A DNA stretch of 64,000 nucleotides from Parachlorella kessleri (lineage: Eukaryota; Chlorophyta; Trebouxiophyceae; Chlorellales; Chlorellaceae): NCBI GenBank assembly GCA_001598975.1, contig BBXU01001957.1:124001-188000 (forward strand), given 5' to 3'. Both the position numbers and the translations under genes were made by a program. A model generated the notes under the pieces. It was not told where the DNA came from. It saw only the letters and a list, made by a program, of their open reading frames with translations, and did not search any database. Numbering within the stretch: position 1 is the stretch's first letter; each line of letters opens with the position of its first letter. Positions 24,436-37,062 of the stretch are shown here, piece after piece.

Positions 24436-25998
24436 TACCAACCCTCGTCGGCCGCCGGGCAACAGGGGCTAAGTGTCCCACTGCCAGGGCGGGCTTGTCT
24501 AGGCGAGGCAGCGTGGAGGCTTTTGAAGACCAGGAGTCTGGAAGGGTGAGGCTGTCCAGGACTTGGGCTGGCTCAATGTCGGCCTCACTGTGAGTAGGCT
24601 GGTGAGGGGACCTTGCAACTGCTTTCTGCAGCCTGTGAGAACCTAGGCCTGTGCTGGCTTGTCGAGAGTAGGCGTGCATGGTAGAGGTGGCCTGCAATGG
24701 TGTGTTCCGTCCGGTATTGTTTCCTCCCTGCAGCTATCTAGGCACTGACATGTACAATCAGCTTGCAGTAACTCTTTTTATGCTGGGCTTACTCCTGTCC
24801 GTTTACAGTGCAATCTGTTGTCAGTAGCTCTTATAGATTGGTGCCACTCTGCTGCTGGGTTAGGGGCTGAACGCTTTGTTATCTTTGTTTCTTGCCTAGG
24901 CCTTTTCTGCATTCCGACTTGGTTGCTGTGTGACCCTGTTGCTGCTGTACTGTACTTGCGCCTTGTCAATTGTGATTTGAGGAGGGTGGCAGAAAGAGAC
25001 TGCAAGGCACCTGCACACGTCTTGAGTGCCCTTACAGGCATTCTTAGCTCATGAACCCTAAACTAGGTGTGTAGGCACTGACTAACAACAACTTCCGCTA
25101 CGTACTGTTGTAAACATGTAAGGCCAGTATTGCTGGCTGCAGCCGTCCTGCAAGCGAAAACTTCAAACTGAACTTGTTGGGGCATCAGATGCAGTTGGTT
25201 ACACAACAGCAGCCAGGCGCAACTGCCAGGGCCGGCCTGTCTTTTGGGTAGCAGTTGAACAACCGCACCAGCTAGCCTACTAGGTAACGCAAGACGCCCT
25301 AAACAGGCACCAAGGAAACCTGATATATATCTGGCTTGGCGCCAAACCCAAATGGGCGACATTTATGCTTACTGTCTGCCACACACCCATAATGACTAGG
25401 GGTGACGCTGTAATGCCTACCAGTGGGGTGGGTTCACCGCCGATGCCTGCCCAGCAAAACTCTCTAGGCCTTGCAAGGCAGCAAGCCCAAGTCTTGCACC
25501 AACCCTCTAGGATTGCAGCAGCCTTTGCAGTTCCCGGCTGCCAGTTGTTAGCTCACACTTCCAGCACACATCCTAAATCACCCCATGATCCTGGTTACAG
25601 AGCTGAGAAGCCAGTAATGAGATGAGGTTCAACGACCTTCTAGTAGGGTTCAGCGCTAGTCTTCTCCTGTAGCCTTGCTCCATTGACAGCCAAGCAGGTA
25701 GAGCATGGCTGTGTTTAACACTGTTTAACAATATGCTTGGAGGCGATTATACAAGCCAGGCAGCGGCTGATTAGACACCAGTCTGTACAATCCGACCTGG
25801 GGCCATGTGTTTTGCCGCAACTGGTCAGTGCGGTACCCCAATGTACCGCAGGGCATACGACACCCCCAGCCAGCCAGCAACAGTGCCAGAAAGTCAAGAC
25901 ACCCTACCACTTATAGTCCGTAAGTACCCAAACAACTGCTCCCAGTGTCCTGTCACGAGTAGCCCACGGTCGAGTCAGGGGATGAGTCAGGGGCTAGT
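24436..25998. other. Convergent intergenic region
   Basis: About 1.5 kb between the KEA and oxidoreductase stop codons. + strand TGTAA motifs at 25109-25113 and 25117-25121 and a - strand TGTAA at 25595-25599 could end the two transcripts. No exon was recognised. Confidence 0.4.
25595..25599 (-). promoter_or_regulatory. TGTAA poly(A) signal candidate
   Basis: Lies about 400 bases after the stop of the - strand oxidoreductase gene. Confidence 0.3.
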
Positions 25999-28900
25999 TC
26001 ACAGGTACTCGCAGAACATCACGCGCTCCCCCGGCACCCCCGCCTGCGTCAGCCGCCGCGTGATCTGCGCCGCCAGCTCCCCTGGCACGCCACTCATCAG
26101 CACCGCGGCATCCCTCGGCTCGCAGCCTAGCAGGCCACGCAGCCCATGCTCGCCGCTGCTAGAGTGGAACAGGGCCTGCTCTAGGGCGGGGCCGGGGCTT
26201 GAGGCGGCGGCGGCGCCGCCGCCGTTGCTGCCGCTGCCGCCGGCCTCTGGCGACAAGTAGATGGGAACCACGACCACCTGCAGGGGAGTGCCGGGTGTGC
26301 GTGGGGGAAGGATTGCGCCCAGAGGCAGAAGGGTGCAGGATGGTCGCCAGGGATGCCAGGCCAGCACTCTAGTTAATTCAGGCACACCCAGGGAGCAAAT
26401 GCCTGCAACCAACATGAACGGCACATGCTATTTCAGCATCTCTGCAGGGAACAGCCATCTCAGTCATCTGTTAGTCTTCCAGCAAGCCGACATCGTAGGC
26501 AGTGACCCCGCCTCTCAAGAGGTGAGTTGAATCGCTGTCCCTTGCAAGTAGGCCAAAAACTTGATGTGCGCACACCCAAGCAGGTAGCACCTCTTGGAAT
26601 ACGGGGTTACTGCACTACGGTGACTGTGCCGCCTGCCTGCGAGAGTCACAGGACACTTGAGCCAGAAAGGAAGCCACCACAAATCATGGCCAAACAATAA
26701 CAGAAAGAGCTACTCACCCCTGCCTCCCGCCAGGCATCCCACTCTACAAGGTAGGCGGCCGAGGTCTGAGACTCCACCGCATACAGCAGGATCACCTTGT
26801 TGGCGGTGGCGTGCGCCTGCACATAATCAAGCCATGTCAAGCCTGGCCAGGTCAGGCCTACAGTACGAATGTAGCCCCCATCAATTACTGATATATGGGA
26901 GAACTGGAAGTGGCTTTTAGGGGGGTGCCAACTGCACAAATTCGCAAACAAAGGCACTCCGTGGACCTCAACACTTGAGCAACCACCACCAGCCGCATGG
27001 GGTGCATGATCCTCAGAACCCACTGCAAGGATGTCAAAGTCATCCCTTGCACACCACTCTGTCAGGTTACCGCCATCTCTCCACACGCAGCGTCATCTTG
27101 CACCCTCATCAAATACTCCCAGTTTACTTCACCTCCAACACTCTCGGTTCCAGCTATCTTCGACTCTCTCGCGAACTACCTGCTGCCGTTCCCAAAACAC
27201 CTCCCACCTGCACGGGCGTCCACGTCAGCGCGGCATGCAGAGGCGCGATGCCGCGGCAGCCCAGGGCCACCATCAGCAACGTCTTGCATTCCTCCAGCAC
27301 CATGGACAGCCCTGTTTGGGTCTCAAAAAGGGGGGCATACCTGCAGAACGGAGGACAAGCAGGGAATTGCTTGGGGAATCCTTTAGGCTTGCAGCACACG
27401 ACTTGGTACAGCACAGGAAAGAGCTGGAGTAACAAGGGCGGCAGCATGCCTTTCCCCTTGATGTGCGCCCAGGGGGCACCTGCTAGCGTCAGCACAGCAA
27501 CCCTTGTCAGCATGAGACCCTTGGCACCCACGCTGCTGGACCCCTCGCCCAGGGCTCGCCCCATCTACCAGCAGCAAAGGCATCACCCCAACCGAACCCG
27601 TGACTTCCCTGGCCTCGCACCTTGTTTCATATAGCACACTCACCCCTTCCCAACCACATTGCTGACTTCCAGGAGGCCGCCCGGCCCCAGCTCTGCCAGC
27701 ACTCTGTCATCCTCGTCGCCATTCCGGCTCACTAGCAGCTGCAGGGGGCCCGACAGGAGAGCGGCAACAGTTTGACACAGCAGTAGCTAGCCCGCCCACT
27801 CGCCTGCCGGGCGGCCACAGCCGCAACCCTGGCCCGCCAGGAGCACTGGCAACAACAGTGGGCAACTGGCTGGCCACACCACAGCAAGCAAGCAGAGGAG
27901 CCCCAGCTCCTGCCTGCCGGCAGCCACAGAGCCTTTAGTTGTCATAGCTGTTGTAATGGCAGTCTCTGACCCACCCGGGACATTGATGCCGCACACAGTA
28001 GGAGGTGGGAAGCTGCTTCCACCCTATTCAGGTAGTTACACCCCTCTCTGCTGACATCCTAGTCAGTGATACCTCTATGATGGTGCGCTCAGCTCTGCTA
28101 ACTGACGCAGCTGGCACCCGCCAAACTGCTGCCTAACATCTCGCTGTCACATGCATTCCATCCCAAATACCTCTATAATCGTGGCGTCCAGGTTGGCAGA
28201 GTCCCTCCTGGCCTCGTAGGGCGAGGAGGCTATGGCCTTCAGCTGCTTGGCCAGGACGGCATTAAAGCCCGAGTTCTCCATGCTGCTGCCGCCGCTGCAG
28301 TACCGTACCGCCACAAACTGACCTGGCGCCTGCACAGGCGCGACCGCAAGCAGGTGCTGGCAGGGCACAGCTCCATACAAGGTGTGGTGAGGAGTAGCAG
28401 GTGCAGGGGGGTATACAGTGGAGCCGGCTGGAGAAAGCCTCAACTGGGGATGGGCCAGTCGGGAAGCGCCACATTACCGGCAGGCAAGGGGCAGGTAGTA
28501 ACCCCGCCCCAGCCTGCTTGAGGACAGCAGTTCGTCCAGGCCATAGAGCTCTTTGCGATACACCGATTAGGAGAAAAGCGGGAAGTACATTCAAGCAATT
28601 ACTTTCCCAGGCTGAAGGTTGCCCGCCAAGGGGTATACTAGTACACGGCTTGGCTTACCCCATGACACCACCCCGCACCTGATAGGCATCAACCCATCTT
28701 GGGTTCTCTTGCACATGCCTGATCTTGCGGCCGTCCATGAAGTTAACGTGGTCTTCAATGCTTAGCACCAACGTGCGCACGCTGCCGTCCGCACTAGCCT
28801 CCCTGCAGCAGCAGCAGACTCCCTGGCCACCAACCCAACGCAGACCTCCACGATAGTGTATACTCTGTAATAACCTGCCAGCAGCTGGCTTTGGCTGCCA

Positions 28901-29236
28901 GGTCAGCAAAGAAGCACACTATCAGCTTTCGCTAGTATGTGCAAGCCAGCAACTGTCTTCAGCTTGTGCTGGTGACACACCACCAACCCACTTGTTTTCC
29001 ACCACTGTAGCCCTGGAGAACTTAAGGTCGTCGGGGTCCAGCTTGCCCCCCAACAGCATATCGGACAAGTTCCCCCGGCCATCGGCGCTGCACCTCAGAC
29101 TGGAGGGCGTCCAGCGATTCCGTGATTGCCGAGGCACGGCTGCGTGACTACGATCAGCCTGACCAAGGCGCACCGGGCCCCGTAGGCGTTGTAATACTGT
29201 GAAGGGCGCGCGGTGCAAGCAGAACTGGGTTGCCAT
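25999..29236 (-). CDS. Plastid FNR-fold oxidoreductase, pKIWI502-like
   Basis: Member of the ferredoxin-NADP reductase fold, closest in layout to the plant fruit protein pKIWI502, whose substrate is not known. Exons in transcript order: 29236-28992, 28802-28679, 28329-28171, 27738-27644, 27340-27208, 26816-26718, 26277-25999; phases agree and give about 377 aa. The N-terminus (MATQFCLHRAPFTVLQRLRG, then Arg/Ser-rich) is a good transit peptide. The FAD-binding barrel contains APGQFVAVRYC. The NAD(P) half has LMVALGCRGIAPLHAAL, corresponding to the G-x-G-x-(A/S)-P nucleotide motif with Cys-Arg at the second Gly, then VILLYAVESQTSAAYLVEWD, and it ends GVPGERVMFCEYL. A Gly/Ala/Ser insert lies after VVPIYLSPEAGG. 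Cofactor binding is inferred. The change in the G-x-G motif may alter pyridine-nucleotide use. Confidence 0.85.
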
Positions 29237-29557
29237 GGTAAGAGTAGGGTGCAGATCAAGATCAAGCAGCAGGGGTAGGGAGGGCCATGCAGTGTCACAT
29301 AGGTAGAGAGTCTCGCAAAATTCAAAGTAGAACGGCAAGGGTGGAAGAGGATACACCAGGCAGGTGCCATGTCAGCAGGTGACTGGATCACAAGGATGAA
29401 GGGATGAAGCGGGCATTCTCTGATCCGACCATAGAGCGCTCCTATATCTGCGAGTGCTGCAGCTCGGCTGCTCAAGTACATTGCTAGTCAGGCGCAGGTA
29501 TTCAAGCCAGGAGTAGGGGCTGAAGAGTCTATTGCTGGGCGAGCGAGGCGTGGAGGG
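29237..29557. other. Divergent promoter region
   Basis: 320 bases between the start codons of the oxidoreductase (-) and the CBM20 protein (+). This is short enough that both may share control sequences. No clear TATA box was seen. Confidence 0.4.
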
Positions 29558-32500
29558 ATGCACAGTGGCACCCTTAGACACGCAGCCACGCTCCAAGGCA
29601 GCCCACTGGCCCGCTCGAGCTGGGGTCGAGAAGCATGCAGGGCTTGGAGTAAGTCGCTTGTCAGGAGCTCCTACTGACAGTTGGTCTCAGCAACAACTAG
29701 CCTGAAAGTGTCAAAGCCACAGTAAGTGATGGGCAGCTAGAACAGCAGCTGCAAGGGCGTGCGCCTTTGCTTCTGCAGGCAAGGCTGTTGCGCCTGCACA
29801 TCCAAGATCACTTGGCAGGAGAAGGCGCCAGCTGGGGGTGGTAAGTACTTCAAGTCTAGCTGAGGTCACTGTCGACAGATCTCCACCTTCAAGGCTTGCG
29901 GTGGTGGGTTTGAGGTTGTCTATGCATCAACACCCCACGTGTGTGTGAGTCACTGCCCAGGGGTGCCATCACTCGACGGGCGCGGTAGCAGCTTCCTGCT
30001 AGCCTCTTCAACCTAACCTGCAGACATGCCTCACAGCTGATGATGATGCTATTGCTGGTTTACCTTGTTGTGCCGTGTTTAGCTAGCGTGTTGGAAGCTA
30101 GGACAAGGACTGCGGGTGCCAACGAGAGGGGCAAAGCATAGCGAATATAGTGGAGCTGCAGGCCTTTACCTCACCATCACCTTCCTTGCTACAGACCAAG
30201 GTCCAGCAGAGCTTCTCGCAAGACGTCAGCAGCGGCGGGGCGGCAGCAGGAGCGGGGCCGCTGTCCACGGTGACGTTCACAGTGCAGCGGCATGTGGCCT
30301 TTGGCCAAGCGCTGAAGGTGGTTGGGAGCAGCCCGGTACTGGGCTCATGGGACTGCACAGCCGCGCCAGGTGGGTGGGACCCTGAAGTGCACAGAAGACG
30401 GTGTGCATTTTGGGGGGGCTGGTGACTGGCCTTCAAGCAAGCTGCTTGGCAGAGGCGGGGGTAGGAAATGAGGGAGGGGCCTGTGTCTGTCTGTCTGTAT
30501 GTGATGGCAGCGCCCCTGCTGAGCTTTTGCGACTGTCCAGCAGTGCCAACTGGGTGGATGGCCGGCGCAGGGCTTGGAGCGGGGGCGACTTTGTGTGACT
30601 TGCTTTGCAGCAGCCCTTCAATCGACACAGGAAGAATCCAATGCTGGCCTCCCCGAGGGGCCCCCCTTGGCTCCTGTCACTGCTAGCTTGGAGGCTGGGG
30701 CGAGCCCAAGGAGAGGGCCATTCTCAAGGGATTCAGGAGCTGTACCCGGGGTGTGAAACGGCGCCTTGCCCGCATGGCTTCCAGGTCAATTGGCCAGATC
30801 AACTGGCATCCATGCCTGCCTACAAGGCTCTCACCTCCTGTTGCTGCTGCGGTGGTATAGGGATGGAGTGGAGCGATGGCGACAACTGGGCACTCACCGT
30901 GGAGCTACCAGCGGGGCGGCACGAGTTCAAGATAGTGGTTTCGGGCGGCACCGCATATGACTGGGAAAGCGGTGGTAACCGCATAGTGGAGGTACGCCTT
31001 ACTCCCCATACCCCCAGCTGCGTCGTGCTGCTGTGTCGTGGCACCCGGTATCCCCCTTGTTGACCTTGATGTACTAGGTCATGAGTCCATGACTGCCGGG
31101 ATCATTTCTAACAGCCTTGCCTCCCCTGGTCCCCACCTGAGAGCGCACTGTCTTTTGCGGGTGCTAGGCGCCTTTGCCTACCAAAGCCTGCACCTTTCTT
31201 GGGTCGTGCTGCCCGCGCTTCCGCCCGCCAGGGCTGTTTAGGCGGTTTGCAGCAGGTCTTTTCTGAGCCGATTCTAGCACGGGAGTATCTTGCCAGTGCA
31301 TTACCACGACTGGTTGCATCGCGCGTGGCTGCGTCACTGCAGGTGCCGGACTCCCTGGCGGCCGCCAACAGCAAGAATGCTTTCTCTGTGGTGTGCGAGT
31401 GGGGCCAGCCGGGGTCCATGCTGGCAACCTTCCCTGAGGGACCCCTGCGGTCGGGTGAGTGTGTGTGTGTGGGGGGGGTGGATGGATGTAAGTCGGTGAT
31501 CAGGGAAGGGGCCCCTGCGGTCGGGTGAGTATGTGTGTGTGTGGGGTGGTTTTGTAAGTCGGTGAGCTGGAAGGCCATGTTGGTGCCCACATGTGATGGC
31601 TGCTGCGCTAAACTTGCTTGGACGCACCATCCCACTCCCACTCCCATCTCGCCAGCACGACCTGCCGTCCTGCCGACTGCAGTCCTGTGGCGCAGCTTCA
31701 GAAGCAGCCGTAGCTTTCCAACATGTAAGCCTTTTCGTGGTGCAGTGGAGGCGCTGAAGAGTGCAGACAACATAGGCACCGACTCGGATGCTGGGGAGGC
31801 CTGGGTTGAGGACATGGCTGGGGAGCCCATGGGGGCAGTCAACGATGATGATGAGCCACGGGTACGTAGGCTACCAGCCTTAACGTGACGGAAGGAGTGC
31901 GCCGATACTCAATCAATGATTAAGAGTTGCAATGGGAGCCCCTCCCCGGCAACCCCGTCTGGATATCAACGTAGGTGTCAGGTGTGCCCAGGAAGTGCAG
32001 AAGACAGGCAAGTGTATATCTAACTTTTTAGTGAGCCCTATATACTTGGACTTCGGCACAGCCACGAAGGGCAGACGGAGTTGGCATGAGAGGCCAGGTT
32101 GTCACTGGCCCTTGTGATCTGTTCGTAGACGATGTGCCGCTCGCACAGCAGCAAGAACATTACTATCCGATGCAGGGACACCACCTACAGATGCTGGCGG
32201 GTAGAAGCATTTTGTGGTCACTTGCATGCCTCTCTGCAGGCCACGTCAGAGGACCTGACAATCGGCAAGATGATGGTGGAAGCAAGCACCGCCGCTGGGT
32301 CAGAGAGTGCCACCGCTGCTGCTGCCGCCGCTGCTGCGGCTGGGGATGACAGAGCCGAGCCTGAAAATGGTACAGAGGCTGCACAGGCTCTGGGGCAGGA
32401 CCTTGATGCCGCTACCTTGCCTGGCACAACCAGTGCCGAGGGACCTCCCTTTGAAGATTCCGATGGGGCTCGAGCCGTACCGCCCTATGCGGCAGCGAGT

Positions 32501-35500
32501 GGCGAGGCTGCACCTCAGTCTTGGACAAGTGCAGCGGCCAGCAAAGCAGCAGAAGCGCCGACGGCAGAGGTTGAGACCACGGCGGAAGATGCGACACGAG
32601 CTGCAGAGGCAGCTGAGGAAGCAGGGGCGCCCGAGGCTGAGGCTGCTCCTGCGGCAGCCCCGCCTGTGGAGTTGACTGATGCAGAGACAGTGCCGACAAG
32701 AGGTGAAGTGCAGCCGGCATACGAACCAGCAGCTGAGGCAGGGTCGGCGGCTGCAACAGAAGAAGGCAAGGAAAGCAGCCTTGGAGGGCCGGCAGAGGAC
32801 TTGGAAGAGCAGGCAAGCATTGAAAAGTATCCACTTGGACTGTGAGCTCCACCACAGCCCGATGCTTGGTGGAGCAGAGTGCTGACAGGATTTGCCCAAG
32901 CCATTGGGTCTTTCGTACCTTCAGGTATGCCACTTACGCCGCCTGTCGTGGATAAAAAGGACCTCCATCCCTGGCGTGCCTGACGTGCCACGGCGTGCCT
33001 GGCTGCAGGGTGCGCCGGCATTATCTGTAGGGAAGATGGAAGTCGAGGCTGCTTCCCCTGCTAAGGCCTCCGATCCTGATTCACCAGCAGCGTCTGGGGG
33101 CGCTCTTACTCGAAATGGAAGCCCTTCTGCCACCACTGCCGCGGACCTGGCGCCAAGCAAGGTGCCTGCGAGCAAGGCAAGCTGCCAACTGCTTGTCTTG
33201 CAAGTGTCAAGCCCGTGGAGGCATTGGTGGCGGCTTGCTGTTTGACCTCTTCATACCCTATAGTATATATGCTTGGAGAGGGCCTTGCACGCAGGCAGTC
33301 TAGAAGCCAAGACCTGCGAAATCCGGCAAATCTGCTAGCCAGTTCTACACGCAATGTGCAAGTGTACCAGCCTCTCTCAAGTTGACCTGCATAGCAGCAA
33401 CAGCATCTTTTGTTGTCATTCTATCTCGTTTCAGGAGGAAAGCAGCTTGACGGAGGAGCAGCAGCAGGGTGCACCTCCCGCAGCCTCAGACCAGCCTGCT
33501 TCCCCTGAAGTGGACTCACAGGTACGGCGTCTACTGATGGGATTGCAGTGTGCATCTGTTATATATTGCAGCCTTTCTGTTATTTGTGCACTGGCAAGTC
33601 CTGTCAACCTGCTCTGTGAACAAGCCAGACTGCATTATTGTGTAGGCATGGTGTAAGTCGTCGCAGTGCCCAGGCATTGGGGACGCTGGGGGGCCTAGCT
33701 GGCCTCACCTAGCACTGCAGGACCGTTACCCGCATGCCAGCAGAGGTTAGCTGCGATATGTGATGCAGGCGGGCCGGCCAAATGGCAATGTCCCTGTCAG
33801 CCAGCCTGGCCCGAGCAGCGCGGCCGCAGCAGGGGACCCCCAAGCTGAGGAGAAGCAGGAGCCTGAAGTCCGTGGGCAAGCTGACCTGCAACCTCAGGTA
33901 TGCCCTTTAGCTGCATTTGTTACACCTGGAGGCTGTTCTTCTAATACTACAGGCAGGCCGTTAACTCCTGTGGTGGGTTGGATTCATGACACCTGGCTGT
34001 CCATGCACAGTGATGAAGTAGGCTGTGAGCTAGGACTGCCGAGTGTCTACCACAATCTGCAACTCAAGCACGACTTCTGTTTCCTGTTGCATGGAATGAA
34101 CAGGTCACCAAACCTGCCCTCCTGCTCTGCTGCAGGTGCCGGAAGGCAGTCCGGCAGGCTCCGCTGGCTTGCAGCTTGCAGCCGCGACCCTGGGCCTTCT
34201 AGCGCTGCCTGTGGTGGCTTGGTCCGAGTACCAGCTTGCTGTCACTGGTAAGAATATGCGGTGCCAGGTAGCAAGGAAGACGTATAGCTTGTTCTTTGTA
34301 GCCATAAGTAGCGGGCATTGAGCTTGAGTTTCCTCCTCCGCACCAGTATAGCCCGACGATTAAAAATTAGGTGACCTGCCACACTGGCCATTGCCAGCCT
34401 TCCGGGGTCTGGTACCCAGGGGTGCGCCTTTCTGCCTACCCTTGGGACTTGTACCCATAGCTTGATGCTAAGTTGCAGTCGCTAGCGGTGTACTGTCAGC
34501 AATGCCAACAGCAGGGAGCAGGTAATTATACCTGCGAGTCTCAAACACGCTGCTTACATGACAACAGGAACAAAGTGTGTGCGCTTTTGCTTGGCTGCAT
34601 ATGCAGGGTGTGGGCTTCCACCCGGCCCTGATGGTCTCCTGGGGGCCGCTGAGGGCGTCGCATACCTGGTCGTGGGGGGTGTGGCGTTGACGTCTCTAGT
34701 CAAGAAGATCACTACAGGCCGGGGCCTCCCTGCAGGTAGGGCGAGGATTCTTTGTCCGCCAGGAGCAATGGCTAGTCCAGTAGGGCTTGCTGCGGTGTGC
34801 CTTGCAGGGTGTGCCACGGCCTTGAAGCCGGAAGTCAGCGAGTGGGTGTGATGGCATGCCATGTAGCTGTGGTGGGCGCTGGTAGGAGCTGGGCTGGTTG
34901 TACAGCCTCAGGGTGATTTGAGTCGCTGGCGTAAAATGTCGCCCTCTTCCTGTGCTGCACTGCTGCGCTTATACTGCTAAGCTTACCCTAGCGGCGAAAA
35001 GCAATCCCTCGTGACCTTTGGGGTTGAGAGTCTAGGCTGACTGGTGAGTTTTGGCCTATGTAGGGCCTGCTGGGCTGCTGGGGGCAGCCGAAGGCGGCAG
35101 CTGGCTAGCTGTCGTGGCTGGGCTGGCGGTGCTGGTGCTACAGGTACGCAGGTTGTGCGCCAGGTGCCTGTACTAATGCGTTTGGTGAGCAGGTGGTGAG
35201 TGGGGCAGGCAAGGCCAAAAAGACTAGTTGTTTGCCTTTAAGGCTGAATGGAAGCTCCTGCTCCCTGGATGTCCTGTATTACTCAGCAGTGCGACGTCGG
35301 TGTGTTTTTTCACCATGTTGCATGGGAGTTGAGACTGGCAGGCCGTGTGTGGTGCTTCTTGGTAGCCAGGCGCTCAACTTCCTGTCGGCTGCTGCAGGTC
35401 CAGACCCGCGGCTACATACCCTCCGCCCTCCCCGACTCCCAGTGCTTTGGCCCAGGAGCGCCCACGCAGCTCGAGCGCCGCCTAAAGGTGCCATCTGTCA

Positions 35501-37062
35501 AACTGCCCGAGCTGCCTGACTTGCCCAAGCTGCCGACGAACTTACCCGACTTGCCCAAGCTGCCGACGAACTTGCCCAACTTGCCGGAGCTGCCCAAGCT
35601 GCCTGACCTGCCCGAGCTGCCTGCCGTGCCCAAGCTGCTGGAGGATCTGAAGGCCACGCTGAAAGAGAAGGTGCCTGGCCACCTTTTTGCAAGCAGCCCC
35701 ATCCCTGAACAGCGGTCATGAGGGGGGCAGGGCAGGGGAGCCAACCTCCTGGCGGTGCGCCCCATGGAATGCGCCCACAGCCCAGCTGGGCTTGTGCTTC
35801 GTGCCCTCCTTGTTCCCTCACGCACACGCACATGCTGGCATTTGGGCAGTCTTGCTGCTGTGCAATGAAGTGTACTCTTGGCGTGCCTTGGTTGTTAGCC
35901 GCCATGGTGCACTGCATCCTCCTTTCGGGGTCATGTGTAGGGGCAGCACATCCTAACTGCATGTCACGTCGTACGGTCAAGCCGAGACTAGCAGTGCCCA
36001 AGGCAGTTCATGTGTCAAACATGACTGCAAATTAAGCAATGCGCTGCACATCACCATGCTGCATTGCAGGTGCCATCGCTGCAGTTCCAGTCTACTGATC
36101 CCGGCTTGGAAGGGTCCGCCCAGCTTGCCGGCAGTGAGCTTGGCAGTGTTAGCACCCCTGAAGCCGCGCCAGCACCTGCAAGCCCTGCTGTTGTCCCTTC
36201 ACCACCGCAGCAGCCTGAGCAGAAGCCACAGAGCAGCGGCATAGGGAGCACCAAATCTACGCGTGTTCAAGGAGATCAGCTGGATGCCTTCCGGCGGTCT
36301 GTTGCGAAAGGTCCACTTGGTACCAGCTCGCTGGCAGGCCTTGTAGTAGCACCTCCTCTAGCAGACACCACCAGCAGCAGCAGCAGCGTCGGCGGAGGCA
36401 CAAGCAGCAGCACCGCCGGCGATGTTGGTGGCAGCCTCATCCCTGGGGGCAGCAGAGAATTGCTGGCCGGCGGCCTCACCCCTGGGGGCAGCAAAGAATT
36501 GCTGGCCCAGCAGCAGCAGGCCCGCATGCAGACCATAGCAGCCAGCTTTGGGAAAGCCGTGGAGGGCCTCGCCAGCCTTGTCGACCCAAGCGCGACAGCT
36601 GCCGAGGCGCCACCACCTCCACTCAAGCCCAAATTGGAGGCGGCGCTTGACGCGGTGAAGAAAACGGATGTGCAGCCGCTTGTGTCGACGCTGCAGCGCG
36701 TCTTTGGTGACCTCAAGGAAGGGTTTGTGGGCATTGGCCAGACCCTGCTGCCGGGCGAGGGCCCTGGCTTGGGTGCAGGGCCGGTGCAGCCGGCGGCAGC
36801 ACCTGTTGGGGATGTAGCAGCCAGCGGAGGGCCTGCGGGTGGGTCAGAGCAGGGTGGCAGCAAGGGGCGGCCGGGCGACACCCTGCGCGAGGTGTTGCAC
36901 AAGGCTGACCTGGGCGACAAGGTGATGCAGCCAGTGCGAGAGATGGGCAAGCGCACCTCTGCCCTTGTTGAGCGCACGGGCAGGGCGGCGCAGGCGCTGG
37001 TGAGCCCTCTGCAGGTGGCGGCCCCGCAGGCGCAGCAGCAGGAGGTGCAGCCACGCGATTGA
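29558..37062 (+). CDS. CBM20 starch-binding protein with membrane segments and Leu-Pro repeats
   Basis: I know no family with this full architecture. Exons: 29558-29648, 29779-29840, 30195-30369, 30861-30991, 31343-31454, 31656-31861, 32240-32812, 33009-33176, 33435-33521, 33769-33897, 34136-34247, 34607-34735, 35064-35143, 35398-35670, 36070-37062; about 1106 aa. Residues 1-51 are an Arg/Ser/Ala-rich transit peptide. A CBM20 domain follows at about 65-155: VTFTVQRHVAFGQALKVVGS, LGSWD, DNWALTVELPAGRHEFKIVV and DWESGGNRIVE, with the expected Trp residues. Next come an Ala/Glu-rich disordered acidic region (about 260-575) and three hydrophobic segments (about 590-610, 628-650, 668-685). Then come repeats of L-P-x-L-P (about 720-762) and a Gly/Pro/Gln-rich tail with amphipathic helices. 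Two introns use GC donors. Inference: it tethers starch to a plastid membrane. The N-terminal exons are well supported by phase but rest on my choice of ATG. Confidence 0.75.
31442..31566 (+). repeat. Tandem duplication of an exon end and its 5' splice site
   Basis: CCCCTGCGGTCGGGTGAGT, followed by a GT run, a G run and TAAGTCGGTGA, occurs twice about 67-69 bases apart. The first copy is the donor of the exon 31343-31454. The second could act as an alternative donor at 31524 and would shift the frame. Confidence 0.85.
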
